In this document: positions 44,555 through 52,609 of the stretch, piece by piece
Layout: every line of letters starts with the position of its first letter
Numbering within the stretch: the stretch's first letter is position 1
Assembly: GCA_021770095.1 (NCBI GenBank)
Contig: JAETRQ010000008.1
Coordinates: forward strand, 26,285 to 90,284
Source: Eubacteriaceae bacterium
Lineage (GTDB): Bacteria; Bacillota; Clostridia; Oscillospirales; Acutalibacteraceae
DNA: 64,000 bases
Direction: 5' to 3'
Translations under genes and position numbers: made by a program
The notes under the pieces: model-generated
Seen by the model: the letters and a program-made list of their open reading frames with translations, nothing else
What the model was told of the DNA's origin: nothing
Databases searched by the model: none

Positions 44555-46378
44555 TTACAATTTGTGATAAAATTGATAGATTTCTTTTGCATTGTTTTCA
44601 CTTATGGAATTCACTTTCTGCAATTCTTCCACCGTTGCATTTTTGATTGCTGTAATGGTTTTGAAATGCTTTAAAAGTGCTTTTGCTTTTGAATTTCCAA
44701 TACCGTTAATTTTTGTAAGAGAAGTTGAAAGTGTGCTTTTTTTATGCTTATTATGATGATAAGTAATAGCAAACCTATGCACTTCTTCCTGTATATTTGA
44801 AATCAGAGTAAACACCTGACGGTGTGAATTTATTTCTATTTCGCCGCCGCTGAGCGCAATCGCTCTGGTTCTGTGCTTATTATCTTTAACCATACCGAAG
44901 ATGGGTACGTCTATCCCTAATCCTTTTATGACCGGCAAAACTGCATTGACCTGCGGTTCGCCACCGTCAAGCAAAATCAAATCCGGCAGAATCTTAAAAG
45001 TACTGTCCTCATCTTCATCATTATAATAATGATTGAATCTTCTTGTAAGCACTTCCCGCATAGAACCAACATCATTTTGTCCGTCAAAACCTTTTATTGA
45101 AAAACGCTTGTATGCTTTTTTCATCGGTCTGCCGTTATGGAAAACAACCATACCCGCAACATTATCTGCACCAAAAGTGTGAGAAATATCATAAGACTCA
45201 ATATATTCCGGTATCTTTTCAAGTCCGAGTATATTTTTCAGTTCTTCAAGCGTTGCAAGTTCTCTGCCCAGTCTGCCCTGATGCTGGGCAAGATGTTCAT
45301 TAGCATTATTAATACACATATTGACAATTGCAAGATGCTCACCTTTTTGAGGATGAATGAACTCCACTTTCTTTTCTCTTTTGCTTTCCAGAAATTCTTT
45401 GAGCAACTGTTCGTCTGCAATTTCACCATCAACGGCAATTCTTGCAGGAACTCTGTCACGCATGGAATAATATCTTCCGATAAGGTCAAAACGCGACTGC
45501 TGTAAATCATCAACAGAATCAATCAACCAGAATTCTGTATCCGTCAACCTGCCGAACTGAAATCTGATAACCTCAAAGCAGGCTTTTTTGTTTGAATTAA
45601 CCAATGCAAATACATCTTCCTCCGGCACATTGATTGAAACAACTTTCTGCCGTTCTTCAAGATTTTTGATTGCTTTTATCCTGTCACGGAGTTTTGCAGC
45701 CTCTTCAAACTGAAGATTTTCCGAACAAACCTGCATTTGCTCCTGCATTTCTTTAACAGCCTTAACACTTCCGCCTTTAAGGAATGAAACAGCATCTCTA
45801 ACATTATTGACATATTCTTCCTTACTTATTCTGCCTGCACAAGGAGAGGAGCATAAACCCATAAATCCATTAAGACAGGGACGGCTCTTGCCATAGTCAC
45901 GAGGGAATTGTTTAGTGCAGCGAGGAAGTTTAAAAATCTTCAGTGTTTCTTCAACAGCCTGTTTAACTGAGAACGTAGAAGTATACGGACCGATATAAGT
46001 CGCATCATCATCGTCAACACGCTTGCATTCTCTGATACGCGGAAATTCGCCTTTCGTAATCTTTATATAATTATATCCCTTATCATCTTTAAGGAGAATA
46101 TTATATTTAGGCTGATGCTGTTTAATCAGTGAACATTCAAGTACAAGTGCTTCAAATTCACTGTCGCAGAGAATATAATCAAAATCATCAACATTCTCAA
46201 CCATTCTGATAACTTTCAGGGAATGATTTGAATGTGAACCAAAATAAGAAGAAACCCTGTTTTTAAGTTTTTTTGCTTTTCCGATATAGATAATTTTTTT
46301 ATCTTTATTTTTCATAATATACACACCCGGCTGAAGCGGAAGTGCCATTGCCTTTTTACGCAATTCCTTTTCGGTCAC
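44555..46378 (-). CDS. uvrC: Excinuclease ABC subunit C
   Basis: Makes both incisions in nucleotide excision repair with UvrB. The GIY-YIG nuclease is seen at the N terminus (GVYIMKNKDKKIIYIGKAKK), the UvrB-binding UVR motif at about 205-235 (MQVCSENLQFEEAAKLRDRI), the RNase H-like domain around SYDISHTFGADNVAGMVV, and the C-terminal helix-hairpin-helix INGIGNSKAKALLKHF. A GTG start at 46378, with AAGGAG seven bases upstream, gives 607 residues, the normal length. The longer frame upstream is rejected because it runs into the HPr terminator. Confidence 0.95.
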   Translation of the reverse strand: MTEKELRKKAMALPLQPGVYIMKNKDKKIIYIGKAKKLKNRVSSYFGSHSNHSLKVIRMVENVDDFDYILCDSEFEALVLECSLIKQHQPKYNILLKDDKGYNYIKITKGEFPRIRECKRVDDDDATYIGPYTSTFSVKQAVEETLKIFKLPRCTKQFPRDYGKSRPCLNGFMGLCSSPCAGRISKEEYVNNVRDAVSFLKGGSVKAVKEMQEQMQVCSENLQFEEAAKLRDRIKAIKNLEERQKVVSINVPEEDVFALVNSNKKACFEVIRFQFGRLTDTEFWLIDSVDDLQQSRFDLIGRYYSMRDRVPARIAVDGEIADEQLLKEFLESKREKKVEFIHPQKGEHLAIVNMCINNANEHLAQHQGRLGRELATLEELKNILGLEKIPEYIESYDISHTFGADNVAGMVVFHNGRPMKKAYKRFSIKGFDGQNDVGSMREVLTRRFNHYYNDEDEDSTFKILPDLILLDGGEPQVNAVLPVIKGLGIDVPIFGMVKDNKHRTRAIALSGGEIEINSHRQVFTLISNIQEEVHRFAITYHHNKHKKSTLSTSLTKINGIGNSKAKALLKHFKTITAIKNATVEELQKVNSISENNAKEIYQFYHKL

Positions 46379-46440
46379 ACAATCACTCCTTTCAGTTACA
46401 TAACTAAAATACAATACATTAGTATATACTATAAACAGAC

Positions 46441-46475
46441 AAAAAACAAGCACAGTCAGGAATTCCCAACTGTGC
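46441..46475 (-). terminator. Terminator after the HPr gene
   Basis: On the minus strand GCACAGT and ACTGTGC (46450-46475) flank a 12-base loop containing GGAATTCC, followed by TTGTTTTTT. Confidence 0.8.
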
Positions 46476-46491
46476 AGAAATAAAAAGCAGA

Positions 46492-46755
46492 TTATTCAGT
46501 AAAACCTGATTTAACGAGAGAAACAAGACCTTCAACTGCTGCTTCTTCGTCAGAACCGTCAGCAATAATACGAATGTCTGTGCCGCCCATAATTCCGAGT
46601 GAAAGAACACCCAAAAGGCTCTTTGCATTCACTCTTCTTTCTTCCTTTTCAACCCAAATGGATGACTTGAATTCATTAGCTTTCTGAATAAAGAAAGTTG
46701 CAGGACGAGCATGAAGACCAACTTGATTTTCAACTTTTACATCTTTAACGAACAT
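46492..46755 (-). CDS. HPr-family phosphocarrier protein
   Basis: Shuttles phosphate in the PTS and signals carbon status. His15 in NQVGLHARPATFF is the enzyme I site, so this is HPr rather than Crh, and the Ser46 regulatory region NAKSLLGVLSLG is intact for HPr kinase. 87 residues. Single-gene unit with promoter and terminator; enzyme I is not in the window. Confidence 0.93.
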   Translation of the reverse strand: MFVKDVKVENQVGLHARPATFFIQKANEFKSSIWVEKEERRVNAKSLLGVLSLGIMGGTDIRIIADGSDEEAAVEGLVSLVKSGFTE

Positions 46756-46823
46756 AACAATAACCTCTCATTCGTAAAATATTAAGTATATAAAAATAAT
46801 TCAATTTTCTTTTTCCTTAACAT

Positions 46824-46851
46824 ATTATACCACCAATTTAAAATCGGTCAA
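46824..46851 (-). promoter_or_regulatory. Promoter of the HPr gene
   Basis: Minus-strand TTGACC (46846-46851) and TATAAT (46824-46829) with a 16-base spacer. Confidence 0.7.
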
Positions 46852-46935
46852 TAAATTAAAGTCAACTTCGTTTGACTTGTTAATTCTTAATAAAATTCAA
46901 AGTGGTTATTTGTGCAATTTACACATATTTTTTTA

Positions 46936-47664
46936 TTATGTTTTCAGATTCGACAAAAAGGTTTTGTCGTCTTCCGTTAAACAGGCATTGTCAAGCATAT
47001 CAGGTCTGCGATTAAATGTTCTTTCAAGTGATTTTTCTCTTCTCCATTTTTCAACATTTGCATGATGACCTGATAATAATACTTCAGGAACTTCTCTGCC
47101 GTTCCACACGCTGGGATGTGTATACTGAGGATATTCAAGAAGCGAATTATAATGGCTTTCCTCTTCAAAACATTCGTCATCACTCAGTACACCCGGCAAC
47201 ATTCTTGAAACTGAATCTGCCACAATTAATGCAGGTAATTCACCGCCTGTAAGAACATAATCACCGACAGAAATTTCCTCCGGCTGAAGTTCTTCAATCA
47301 CGCGTTCATCAATACCTTCATAATGACCGCACAGCAAAGCAATGTTATCAAGTTTTGCAAGTTCTTTTACTCTTTCCTGTGTCAAAGTTTTGCCTTGAGG
47401 TGTCAGGTAAATCAAATGCGGTCTGCTGCCTATTTGTTTGCACAAAGAATTGAAACAGTCAAAAATAGGCTGTGCTGCCATCACCATACCCATACCGCCG
47501 CCGTAGGGCTTATCATCCACTCGTCTGTGTTTATCAAGGGTGTAATCGCGAATATCTATCGAATTTATTTCTACCTTGCCGCTGCGGCGTGCTCTGCCGA
47601 TTATGGATTCACTCATAACAGAATCACACATCTGCGGAAACAGAGTTAAAATATCAATCCTCAT
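46936..47664 (-). CDS. trmD: tRNA (guanine37-N1)-methyltransferase
   Basis: Methylates G37 next to the anticodon, preventing +1 frameshifts. The deep trefoil knot blocks are LIYLTPQGKTLTQERV, CGHYEGIDERVIEE and VGDYVLTGGELPALIVADSV. ATG at 47664 overlaps rimM by 11 bases and is used in preference to a TTG just before it. 242 residues, normal. A weak hairpin at 46859-46878 may end the unit. Confidence 0.97.
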   Translation of the reverse strand: MRIDILTLFPQMCDSVMSESIIGRARRSGKVEINSIDIRDYTLDKHRRVDDKPYGGGMGMVMAAQPIFDCFNSLCKQIGSRPHLIYLTPQGKTLTQERVKELAKLDNIALLCGHYEGIDERVIEELQPEEISVGDYVLTGGELPALIVADSVSRMLPGVLSDDECFEEESHYNSLLEYPQYTHPSVWNGREVPEVLLSGHHANVEKWRREKSLERTFNRRPDMLDNACLTEDDKTFLSNLKT

Positions 47665-48163
47665 CAAACAATCCTTTCATTTTTTTTATCCTGATAACTT
47701 CATTCTGAATATCAATTTCTTTCACTATATCAGGTGTTGCTGGAATCAATTTATGTTTACCGTCAGACACAATCTCATAAATATCACAAGAGCCATAATT
47801 AACAACATCTTTGACAATGCCATAATCTTCGCCATTATCAATGTCTGTTACAGTACATCCAATCAAGTCTGCGATATAATTTGCATCTTCATCAATCACT
47901 GCATCTGCACGATTGCCGTACACTGTTTTGCCCTTTATGGTCTCAGCCTGTTCAATCGTATCAATACCGCTGAATTTGATAATCGCCAAATTTTTTTGCG
48001 GTCTTACAGATAAAACTTCAAGAGCAACTTTACCCTCTTTATCAAGATATAACGTATCGAACTGTTTAAGATAATTTATATCATCACACCAAAGCATCAT
48101 TTTGAGTTCACCTTTGATACCATGGGTATTATTCAGTTTTCCTATTTCTAAATACTGCTGCAT
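47654..48163 (-). CDS. rimM: Ribosome maturation factor RimM
   Basis: Binds ribosomal protein S19 during 30S assembly. The start EIGKLNNTHGIKGELK and the PRC-barrel part (LIGCTVTDIDNGEDYGIVKDV, then LIPATPDIVKEID) are typical. 169 residues. It leads a two-gene unit with trmD and has its own promoter (48180-48208), because a strong terminator separates it from khpA. Confidence 0.95.
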   Translation of the reverse strand: MQQYLEIGKLNNTHGIKGELKMMLWCDDINYLKQFDTLYLDKEGKVALEVLSVRPQKNLAIIKFSGIDTIEQAETIKGKTVYGNRADAVIDEDANYIADLIGCTVTDIDNGEDYGIVKDVVNYGSCDIYEIVSDGKHKLIPATPDIVKEIDIQNEVIRIKKMKGLFDED

Positions 48164-48179
48164 ATTATCACCAAATCAT

Positions 48180-48208
48180 ATTATATATTTTTTTATATCT
48201 TTTTTCAA
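48180..48208 (-). promoter_or_regulatory. Promoter of rimM-trmD
   Basis: Minus-strand TTGAAA (48203-48208), 17-base spacer, TATAAT (48180-48185). Confidence 0.7.
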
Positions 48209-48253
48209 GATTATGAAAATACATAATTTTACAAACCAATACCGGATAGATAT

Positions 48254-48287
48254 AAAAAATGCTTACTCGTTTGAGTAAGCATTTTTT
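48254..48287 (-). terminator. Terminator between khpA and rimM
   Basis: A 15-bp perfect stem (AAAAAATGCTTACTC at 48254-48268 with 48273-48287), 4-base loop; T-rich on both exits, so it works in either direction. Confidence 0.9.
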
Positions 48288-48288
48288 A

Positions 48289-48522
48289 TTAATCAATTTC
48301 AACTGAAATTTTAGCATCATTTCTTGTTGCTGCTGCACGCATAACAACGCGGATAGCCTTGGCTATTCTGCCCTGCTTTCCAATAACTCTACCCATATCA
48401 TCTTCAGCTACATGAAGACGATAAACAGTAACGCCCTCTTCGTTAGGTTCGCTAACATCAACAGAAACTGCATCCGGATTATCAACTAATCCCTTTGTTA
48501 TGGAAATTAACAAATCCTTCAA
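48289..48522 (-). CDS. khpA: KH-domain RNA-binding protein KhpA
   Basis: A single KH domain, with the GxxG loop in DMGRVIGKQGRIAKAIRVV. In other Firmicutes KhpA pairs with KhpB/Jag to bind many RNAs and affect cell size. TTG at 48522 is the likely start: AGGAGG lies eight bases upstream, and the resulting 77 residues (KDLLISITKGLVDNPD start) match the family length. The ATG further upstream lies before this ribosome site. Follows rpsP as usual. Confidence 0.9.
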   Translation of the reverse strand: MKDLLISITKGLVDNPDAVSVDVSEPNEEGVTVYRLHVAEDDMGRVIGKQGRIAKAIRVVMRAAATRNDAKISVEID

Positions 48523-48566
48523 AGAAAACACCTCCTGTTTAAACTTTGCATTAATCAAAGATTAAA

Positions 48567-48809
48567 TTAAAGGATGCCTTCTTTTTTAAGAATGCTCTTA
48601 ACTGTGTCAGTAGGCTGAGCACCGTTTGCAATCCACTTCTTAGCCTTGTCTGCATCAATCTTAATTTCAGCAGGATCTACCATTGTGTTGTATGTTCCGA
48701 TTTCTTCGATGAAACGACCGTCACGAGGATATCTTGAATCTGCAACTACTACACGATAGAAAGGAGCCTTTTTTGCGCCCATACGGCGAAGTCTGATTTT
48801 TACTGCCAT
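48567..48809 (-). CDS. rpsP: 30S ribosomal protein S16
   Basis: The start [24 protein letters not shown] (shortened: [20 protein letters not shown]) and FIEEIGTYN are diagnostic. 80 residues, normal. Lies between ffh and khpA, the common Firmicutes order; a good AGGTAATTT-type ribosome site precedes it. Confidence 0.98.
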   Translation of the reverse strand: MAVKIRLRRMGAKKAPFYRVVVADSRYPRDGRFIEEIGTYNTMVDPAEIKIDADKAKKWIANGAQPTDTVKSILKKEGIL

Positions 48810-48877
48810 TTTAAATTACCTCCAAAAGTAAATAATTATTTTATAAATTTATAATAACCTAAATTGGTTTATTAACA

Positions 48878-50275
48878 TTAAAATCCGAACGGATTTGAAT
48901 TACCGCCCATTTTGCCCATCATTTTTTCAGCCATATCAGGATTAGCCTGCATCATACGACGCATTTTTTTACTGACTTTCGGTCCGCGTTTGCCGCCAAA
49001 CTGTTTCATCATTTTTTGCATCTGCTTGAACTGAGCAAGCAATTTGTTGACATCTTCAACCTGCATACCGCAGCCTGCAGCAATTCTTCGTTTGCGTGAC
49101 GGATTGATTATATCCGGATGCTCACGTTCCTGTTTGGTCATTGAATAGATAATGGATTTGAATCTTACAAAAGCGTTTTCATCAATATCTTCATCCTTAA
49201 TTTTTCCGCCGATACCGGGTATCATTTTGATTGTATCTTTCAGGCTGCCCATACGCTCAATCTGAGCAAACTGATCAAGCAGGTCATTAAGGTCAAATTT
49301 ATTCTTTGCAAGTTTCTTTTCCAGTTCAGCTGCTTTCTTCTCATCAAGAGACTGCTCGGCTCTTTCAATAAATGAAAGAACATCGCCCATTCCCAAAATA
49401 CGGGAAGCCATTCTTGACGGATGGAAAGTTTCAAGATTATCCAGTTTTTCACCTGTACCGACAAATTTGATTGGCTTACCGGTAACTGCTCTTACTGAAA
49501 GTGCCGCACCGCCTCGGGTATCACCGTCAAGTTTTGTTAAAATAACACCATCAATACCAAGTGTTTCATTAAAACTTTTTGCAACATTGACAGCATCCTG
49601 TCCTGTCATTGCATCTATAACAAGCAGAATTTCGTGCGGATGAACGGTAGAACGGATATTGGTAAGTTCAAGCATCAGTTCTTCATCAACATGAAGTCTG
49701 CCGGCTGTATCAAGGAACACATAGTCATTACCATGATCCTTAGCAAACTTAACAGCCTCTTGTGCAATGGTAACAGGATTTTCTGTTCCCATTTCAAATA
49801 CGGGGACACCTACCTGTTCACCAACAACCTGAAGCTGTTTGATAGCCGCAGGACGGTAAACGTCACAGGCAACCAAAAGCGGTCTGTGACCTTCTTTTTT
49901 TAATTTGAGTGCAAGTTTTGCGCAATGCGTTGTTTTACCGCTTCCCTGCAAACCACACATCATAATAATTGTCGGCGGATGATTTGCAATAGCAAGGCGT
50001 GACTCATTGCCGCCCATAAGTTCAGTGAGTTCTTCGTTAACAATTTTGATAACCATCTGACCCGGAGTGAGTGACTCCATAACATCAGCACCGATTGCTC
50101 GCTGCGTTACCTTAGCCGTAAACTCTTTTGAAACTTTATAGTTAACATCTGCCTCAAGAAGAGCAAGACGGACTTCACGCATTGCCTCTTTAACATCAGA
50201 TTCTGTTAACTTGCCTTTTGCACGCAATTTTTTAAATGAATTTTCTAATCGTTCACTTAAACCTTCAAATGCCAA
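48878..50275 (-). CDS. ffh: Signal recognition particle GTPase Ffh
   Basis: Binds signal sequences and 4.5S/6S-type SRP RNA and targets proteins to FtsY. The N domain is followed by the G domain with GLQGSGKTTHCAKLAL, the DTAGR motif and TKLDGD; the Met-rich M domain ends with KQMQKMMKQFGGKRG and MMQANPDMAEKMMG. 465 residues. Its start is 11 bases after ylxM. Confidence 0.98.
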   Translation of the reverse strand: MAFEGLSERLENSFKKLRAKGKLTESDVKEAMREVRLALLEADVNYKVSKEFTAKVTQRAIGADVMESLTPGQMVIKIVNEELTELMGGNESRLAIANHPPTIIMMCGLQGSGKTTHCAKLALKLKKEGHRPLLVACDVYRPAAIKQLQVVGEQVGVPVFEMGTENPVTIAQEAVKFAKDHGNDYVFLDTAGRLHVDEELMLELTNIRSTVHPHEILLVIDAMTGQDAVNVAKSFNETLGIDGVILTKLDGDTRGGAALSVRAVTGKPIKFVGTGEKLDNLETFHPSRMASRILGMGDVLSFIERAEQSLDEKKAAELEKKLAKNKFDLNDLLDQFAQIERMGSLKDTIKMIPGIGGKIKDEDIDENAFVRFKSIIYSMTKQEREHPDIINPSRKRRIAAGCGMQVEDVNKLLAQFKQMQKMMKQFGGKRGPKVSKKMRRMMQANPDMAEKMMGKMGGNSNPFGF

Positions 50276-50286
50276 TTTGAATTCTC

Positions 50287-50652
50287 CTATCCTTCTTTGA
50301 GAAAAGAAGCAAGTGTTTTTATACGGGCTACACTGTCATTAATCTCCATAGAAAGAGAATGATTGAGATTATATTCATTAATAATCTCTGCACAATTGAT
50401 GATTTCATCAATACTTTTGTTCATTTCGGTAAAACGCTTTGCAAAGCCCAAACGTTCTTCCATATCAAACAACTGTGCCTCTGCACGCTTGATTGAATCA
50501 CGCACACCCTGACGAGTGATACCTTCATTTTCTGCAATTTCTGAAAGAGAAAGATCCTCTTCATAATAATAAATAAGAAAATCATGCTGTTTTTGTGTAA
50601 GCATTTCGCCGTAGAAATCAATCAAAAACGGAATATCAAGATTTTTTGCCAC
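50287..50652 (-). CDS. ylxM: YlxM-family helix-turn-helix protein
   Basis: A 121-residue sigma-70-region-4-like HTH protein (LTQKQHDFLIYYYEEDLSLSE, then GITRQGVRDSIKRAEA) that always sits by ffh; in some species it stimulates Ffh GTPase activity. I use GTG at 50652, seven bases after GGGAG, because the frame upstream codes for improbable sequence running through the promoter. First gene of the SRP unit. Confidence 0.9.
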   Translation of the reverse strand: MAKNLDIPFLIDFYGEMLTQKQHDFLIYYYEEDLSLSEIAENEGITRQGVRDSIKRAEAQLFDMEERLGFAKRFTEMNKSIDEIINCAEIINEYNLNHSLSMEINDSVARIKTLASFLKEG

Positions 50653-50701
50653 GGCAATCTCTCCCTTCAGTGTAAAGTAAATATTCTTTACAGCAAGCAG
50701 T

Positions 50702-50730
50702 ATTATACTAAAGGATAATGATAATGTCAA
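50702..50730 (-). promoter_or_regulatory. Promoter of ylxM-ffh
   Basis: Perfect minus-strand consensus TTGACA (50725-50730), 17 bases, TATAAT (50702-50707). A 13-base sequence, AGTGTAAAGTAAA, lies on both sides (50669-50681 and 50789-50801). Confidence 0.9.
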
Positions 50731-50774
50731 GTCATTTAACAATAAAAAATATTTTTTAATTTTGTTTGAAAGTA

Positions 50775-50803
50775 TTGACACAATTTGTAGTGTAAAGTAA
50801 AAA
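50775..50803 (+). promoter_or_regulatory. Promoter of azlC-azlD
   Basis: TTGACA (50775-50780) with a 17-base spacer and a weak TAAAAA (50798-50803); the upstream copy of the AGTGTAAAGTAAA repeat overlaps the -10 box. Confidence 0.5.
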
Positions 50804-50868
50804 TTCCTGTCACTAAATGTTGCAATCACTTTTCTTTTCATATATAATGTCTGCAAGGTGAAAAGTTT

Positions 50869-51573
50869 ATGATTAATAAAAAAGAAACATTCCGATTTGC
50901 ACTGAAAAAATCCCTGCCTGTTTTATTTGGGTACCTGTTCTTGGGCTCAGCGTTCGGCATTATGCTGTATGAGGCAGGATACAACTGGATTTGGGCAATA
51001 TTTATATCATTTGTAGTGTACGCAGGGTCAGGACAGTTCCTCCTTGTTTCATTATTGGCAAGCGGTGCATCATTCCCTACTACGGCGATTATGACCCTTT
51101 TTATAAATTCAAGACATATGTTCTATGGTCTTTCTTATATTGACAAATTTCGACAAGGCGGATGGCGTTATCCGTTTATGATTTTTTCACTGACAGATGA
51201 AACATATTCTGTTAACACTTCTTTTGAGAAAACGCCCGAAAATGTGGATGAAATAAAAGCAAGATACTTAATCGGTCTGTTCGACCATATATACTGGATT
51301 CTGGGTTCCGTAATCGGCTCTCTTGCAGGGCAATCCATACCAATTGATTTTACAGGCATTGATTTTTCAATGACAGCACTTTTTGTTGTTATCTTCATTG
51401 ATTTGATGCGTGAACAAAAAGGTAAAAGACGGCTTGCAGGAATTATCGGAATTTTTTGTGCAATTGTTTGCTTACTTATTTTCGGAGCAGAAAACTTTCT
51501 GCTGCCGACACTGATTATTACCGTGGCAATACTTTCTGCTGCGAAACCATATTTCAGCAAGGGGGTTGATTGA
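50869..51573 (+). CDS. azlC: AzlC-family branched-chain amino acid exporter subunit
   Basis: The large subunit of the AzlCD (BrnFE) exporter of leucine, isoleucine, valine and methionine. Family blocks: SLPVLFGYLFLGSAFGIMLYEAG near residue 18 (shortened: LPVLFGYLFLGSAFGIML) and VYAGSGQFLLVSLLASGA, INSRHMFYGLSYI. About six to seven spans, 234 residues. AzlD follows one base away. Confidence 0.93.
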   Translation: MINKKETFRFALKKSLPVLFGYLFLGSAFGIMLYEAGYNWIWAIFISFVVYAGSGQFLLVSLLASGASFPTTAIMTLFINSRHMFYGLSYIDKFRQGGWRYPFMIFSLTDETYSVNTSFEKTPENVDEIKARYLIGLFDHIYWILGSVIGSLAGQSIPIDFTGIDFSMTALFVVIFIDLMREQKGKRRLAGIIGIFCAIVCLLIFGAENFLLPTLIITVAILSAAKPYFSKGVD

Positions 51574-51574
51574 A

Positions 51575-51907
51575 ATGGCACTTACAACAACGCAGGCAGT
51601 TATTACAATTCTGATTGCTGCAGTATGTACTTTTGCAACAAGAGTATTCCCTTTCGCACTCTTCGGCAGAAAAAAAGAAGTACCTAAATTCATCAAATAC
51701 CTTGGAGAAATTCTTCCCCTTGCCATTATCGGCATACTGATTATTTATTGTTTAAAAGATTTCACAGGTGGTGATAAAAACATTATCATCCCGCAAATCA
51801 TTGCAGTTGCAGCAACAGCAATAATACATATCTGGAAACACAACACCCTGCTCAGCATAGCAGTCGGTACAATAGGATATATGCTGATGATAAATTTTAT
51901 TTTTTAG
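51575..51907 (+). CDS. azlD: AzlD-family exporter subunit
   Basis: The small partner of AzlC, with four membrane helices and the typical TFATRVFPFALFGRKKEVP and LGEILPLAIIGILIIYCL. ATG at 51575 is preferred over a TTG three codons before it. 110 residues. The unit ends at a strong terminator. Confidence 0.92.
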   Translation: MALTTTQAVITILIAAVCTFATRVFPFALFGRKKEVPKFIKYLGEILPLAIIGILIIYCLKDFTGGDKNIIIPQIIAVAATAIIHIWKHNTLLSIAVGTIGYMLMINFIF

Positions 51908-51920
51908 ATAAAATGAAACG

Positions 51921-51960
51921 AACCCCGTATCACAATTTATTATGTGATACGGGGTTTCAT
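51921..51960. terminator. Bidirectional terminator after azlD
   Basis: A 14-bp perfect stem (AACCCCGTATCACA with 51943-51956), 8-base loop, with flanking GAAACG and TTTCATA; serves azlD and the convergent acetyltransferase gene. Confidence 0.85.
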
Positions 51961-52001
51961 ATATTTATTATACAAGATAAAACATCCGGCAGATGACTAT
52001 A

Positions 52002-52547
52002 TTACATCTTTTCGACATTCCATCTTTTGCCTATGTACCGGCCGGGTTTATTATAATTTATCACTTTGGCATAATTACCGACCGCCGTTGCATTATCCGG
52101 TATATCTTTCGTAACTACACTCCCTGCACCGATAGTGACATTGTTCCCTATTTTTACATTTTCAACGATACAAACATTAGGTCCGATATATGTATTATCA
52201 CCTATGACTGCCGCCTTGCCGTGATTGCTGCCGATGGTAGTGAACTGTGATAAATTACAGTTATTTCCAATAACCGCTGAAGGAGAAACAACGACAGGAC
52301 CGTTATGTGCAATATAAAGTCCATAACCGATTTTGGTTTCAGGCGAAATCTGAATGGTTTTTCTCGTTCTGTTGAACTTCCATAAAATACGCCCAAAAAA
52401 TTTTATTATCCCTGTTCCCTGACATAATCTGAGAATAAACTGAAATCGAAATGTGGGATTTTTGAGCAATCCTTTCAGCATAGTAGCCTTATCTGTTTTG
52501 CCGTAATATCTCATCAAATCGCTTTTGATAATATTCTTGTCTTTCAT
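52002..52547 (-). CDS. Serine acetyltransferase-like hexapeptide-repeat protein
   Basis: Left-handed beta-helix repeats fill residues 75-155 (PSAVIGNNCNLSQFTTIG, then VIGDNTYIGPNVCIVENVKI). The His in IAHNGPVVV and the GSNHGKAAV segment match capsule-type acetyltransferases related to CysE. ATG at 52547 follows AAAGGA; 181 residues. It is last in the unit after mutS2, far from the polysaccharide operon, yet resembles the enzyme at 12711-13199 in fold. It might acetylate a glycan or serine. Confidence 0.82.
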   Translation of the reverse strand: MKDKNIIKSDLMRYYGKTDKATMLKGLLKNPTFRFQFILRLCQGTGIIKFFGRILWKFNRTRKTIQISPETKIGYGLYIAHNGPVVVSPSAVIGNNCNLSQFTTIGSNHGKAAVIGDNTYIGPNVCIVENVKIGNNVTIGAGSVVTKDIPDNATAVGNYAKVINYNKPGRYIGKRWNVEKM

Positions 52548-52609
52548 AATCAAATCCTTTCCGGCGTCCCCTATAAGCTGAAAAACGCATTGATATTTAT
52601 AATACAAAT

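Noticed and set aside
46379..46453. Longer uvrC start
   Set aside because: It would start inside the HPr terminator; GTG at 46378 has AAGGAG and yields the usual UvrC N terminus.
46859..46878. Terminator after trmD
   Set aside because: AAGTCAA/TTGACTT forms only a 7-bp stem and no T run follows; too weak for a firm call.
50653..50856. Longer ylxM reading frame
   Set aside because: It covers a perfect SigA promoter and codes for sequence not expected in YlxM.
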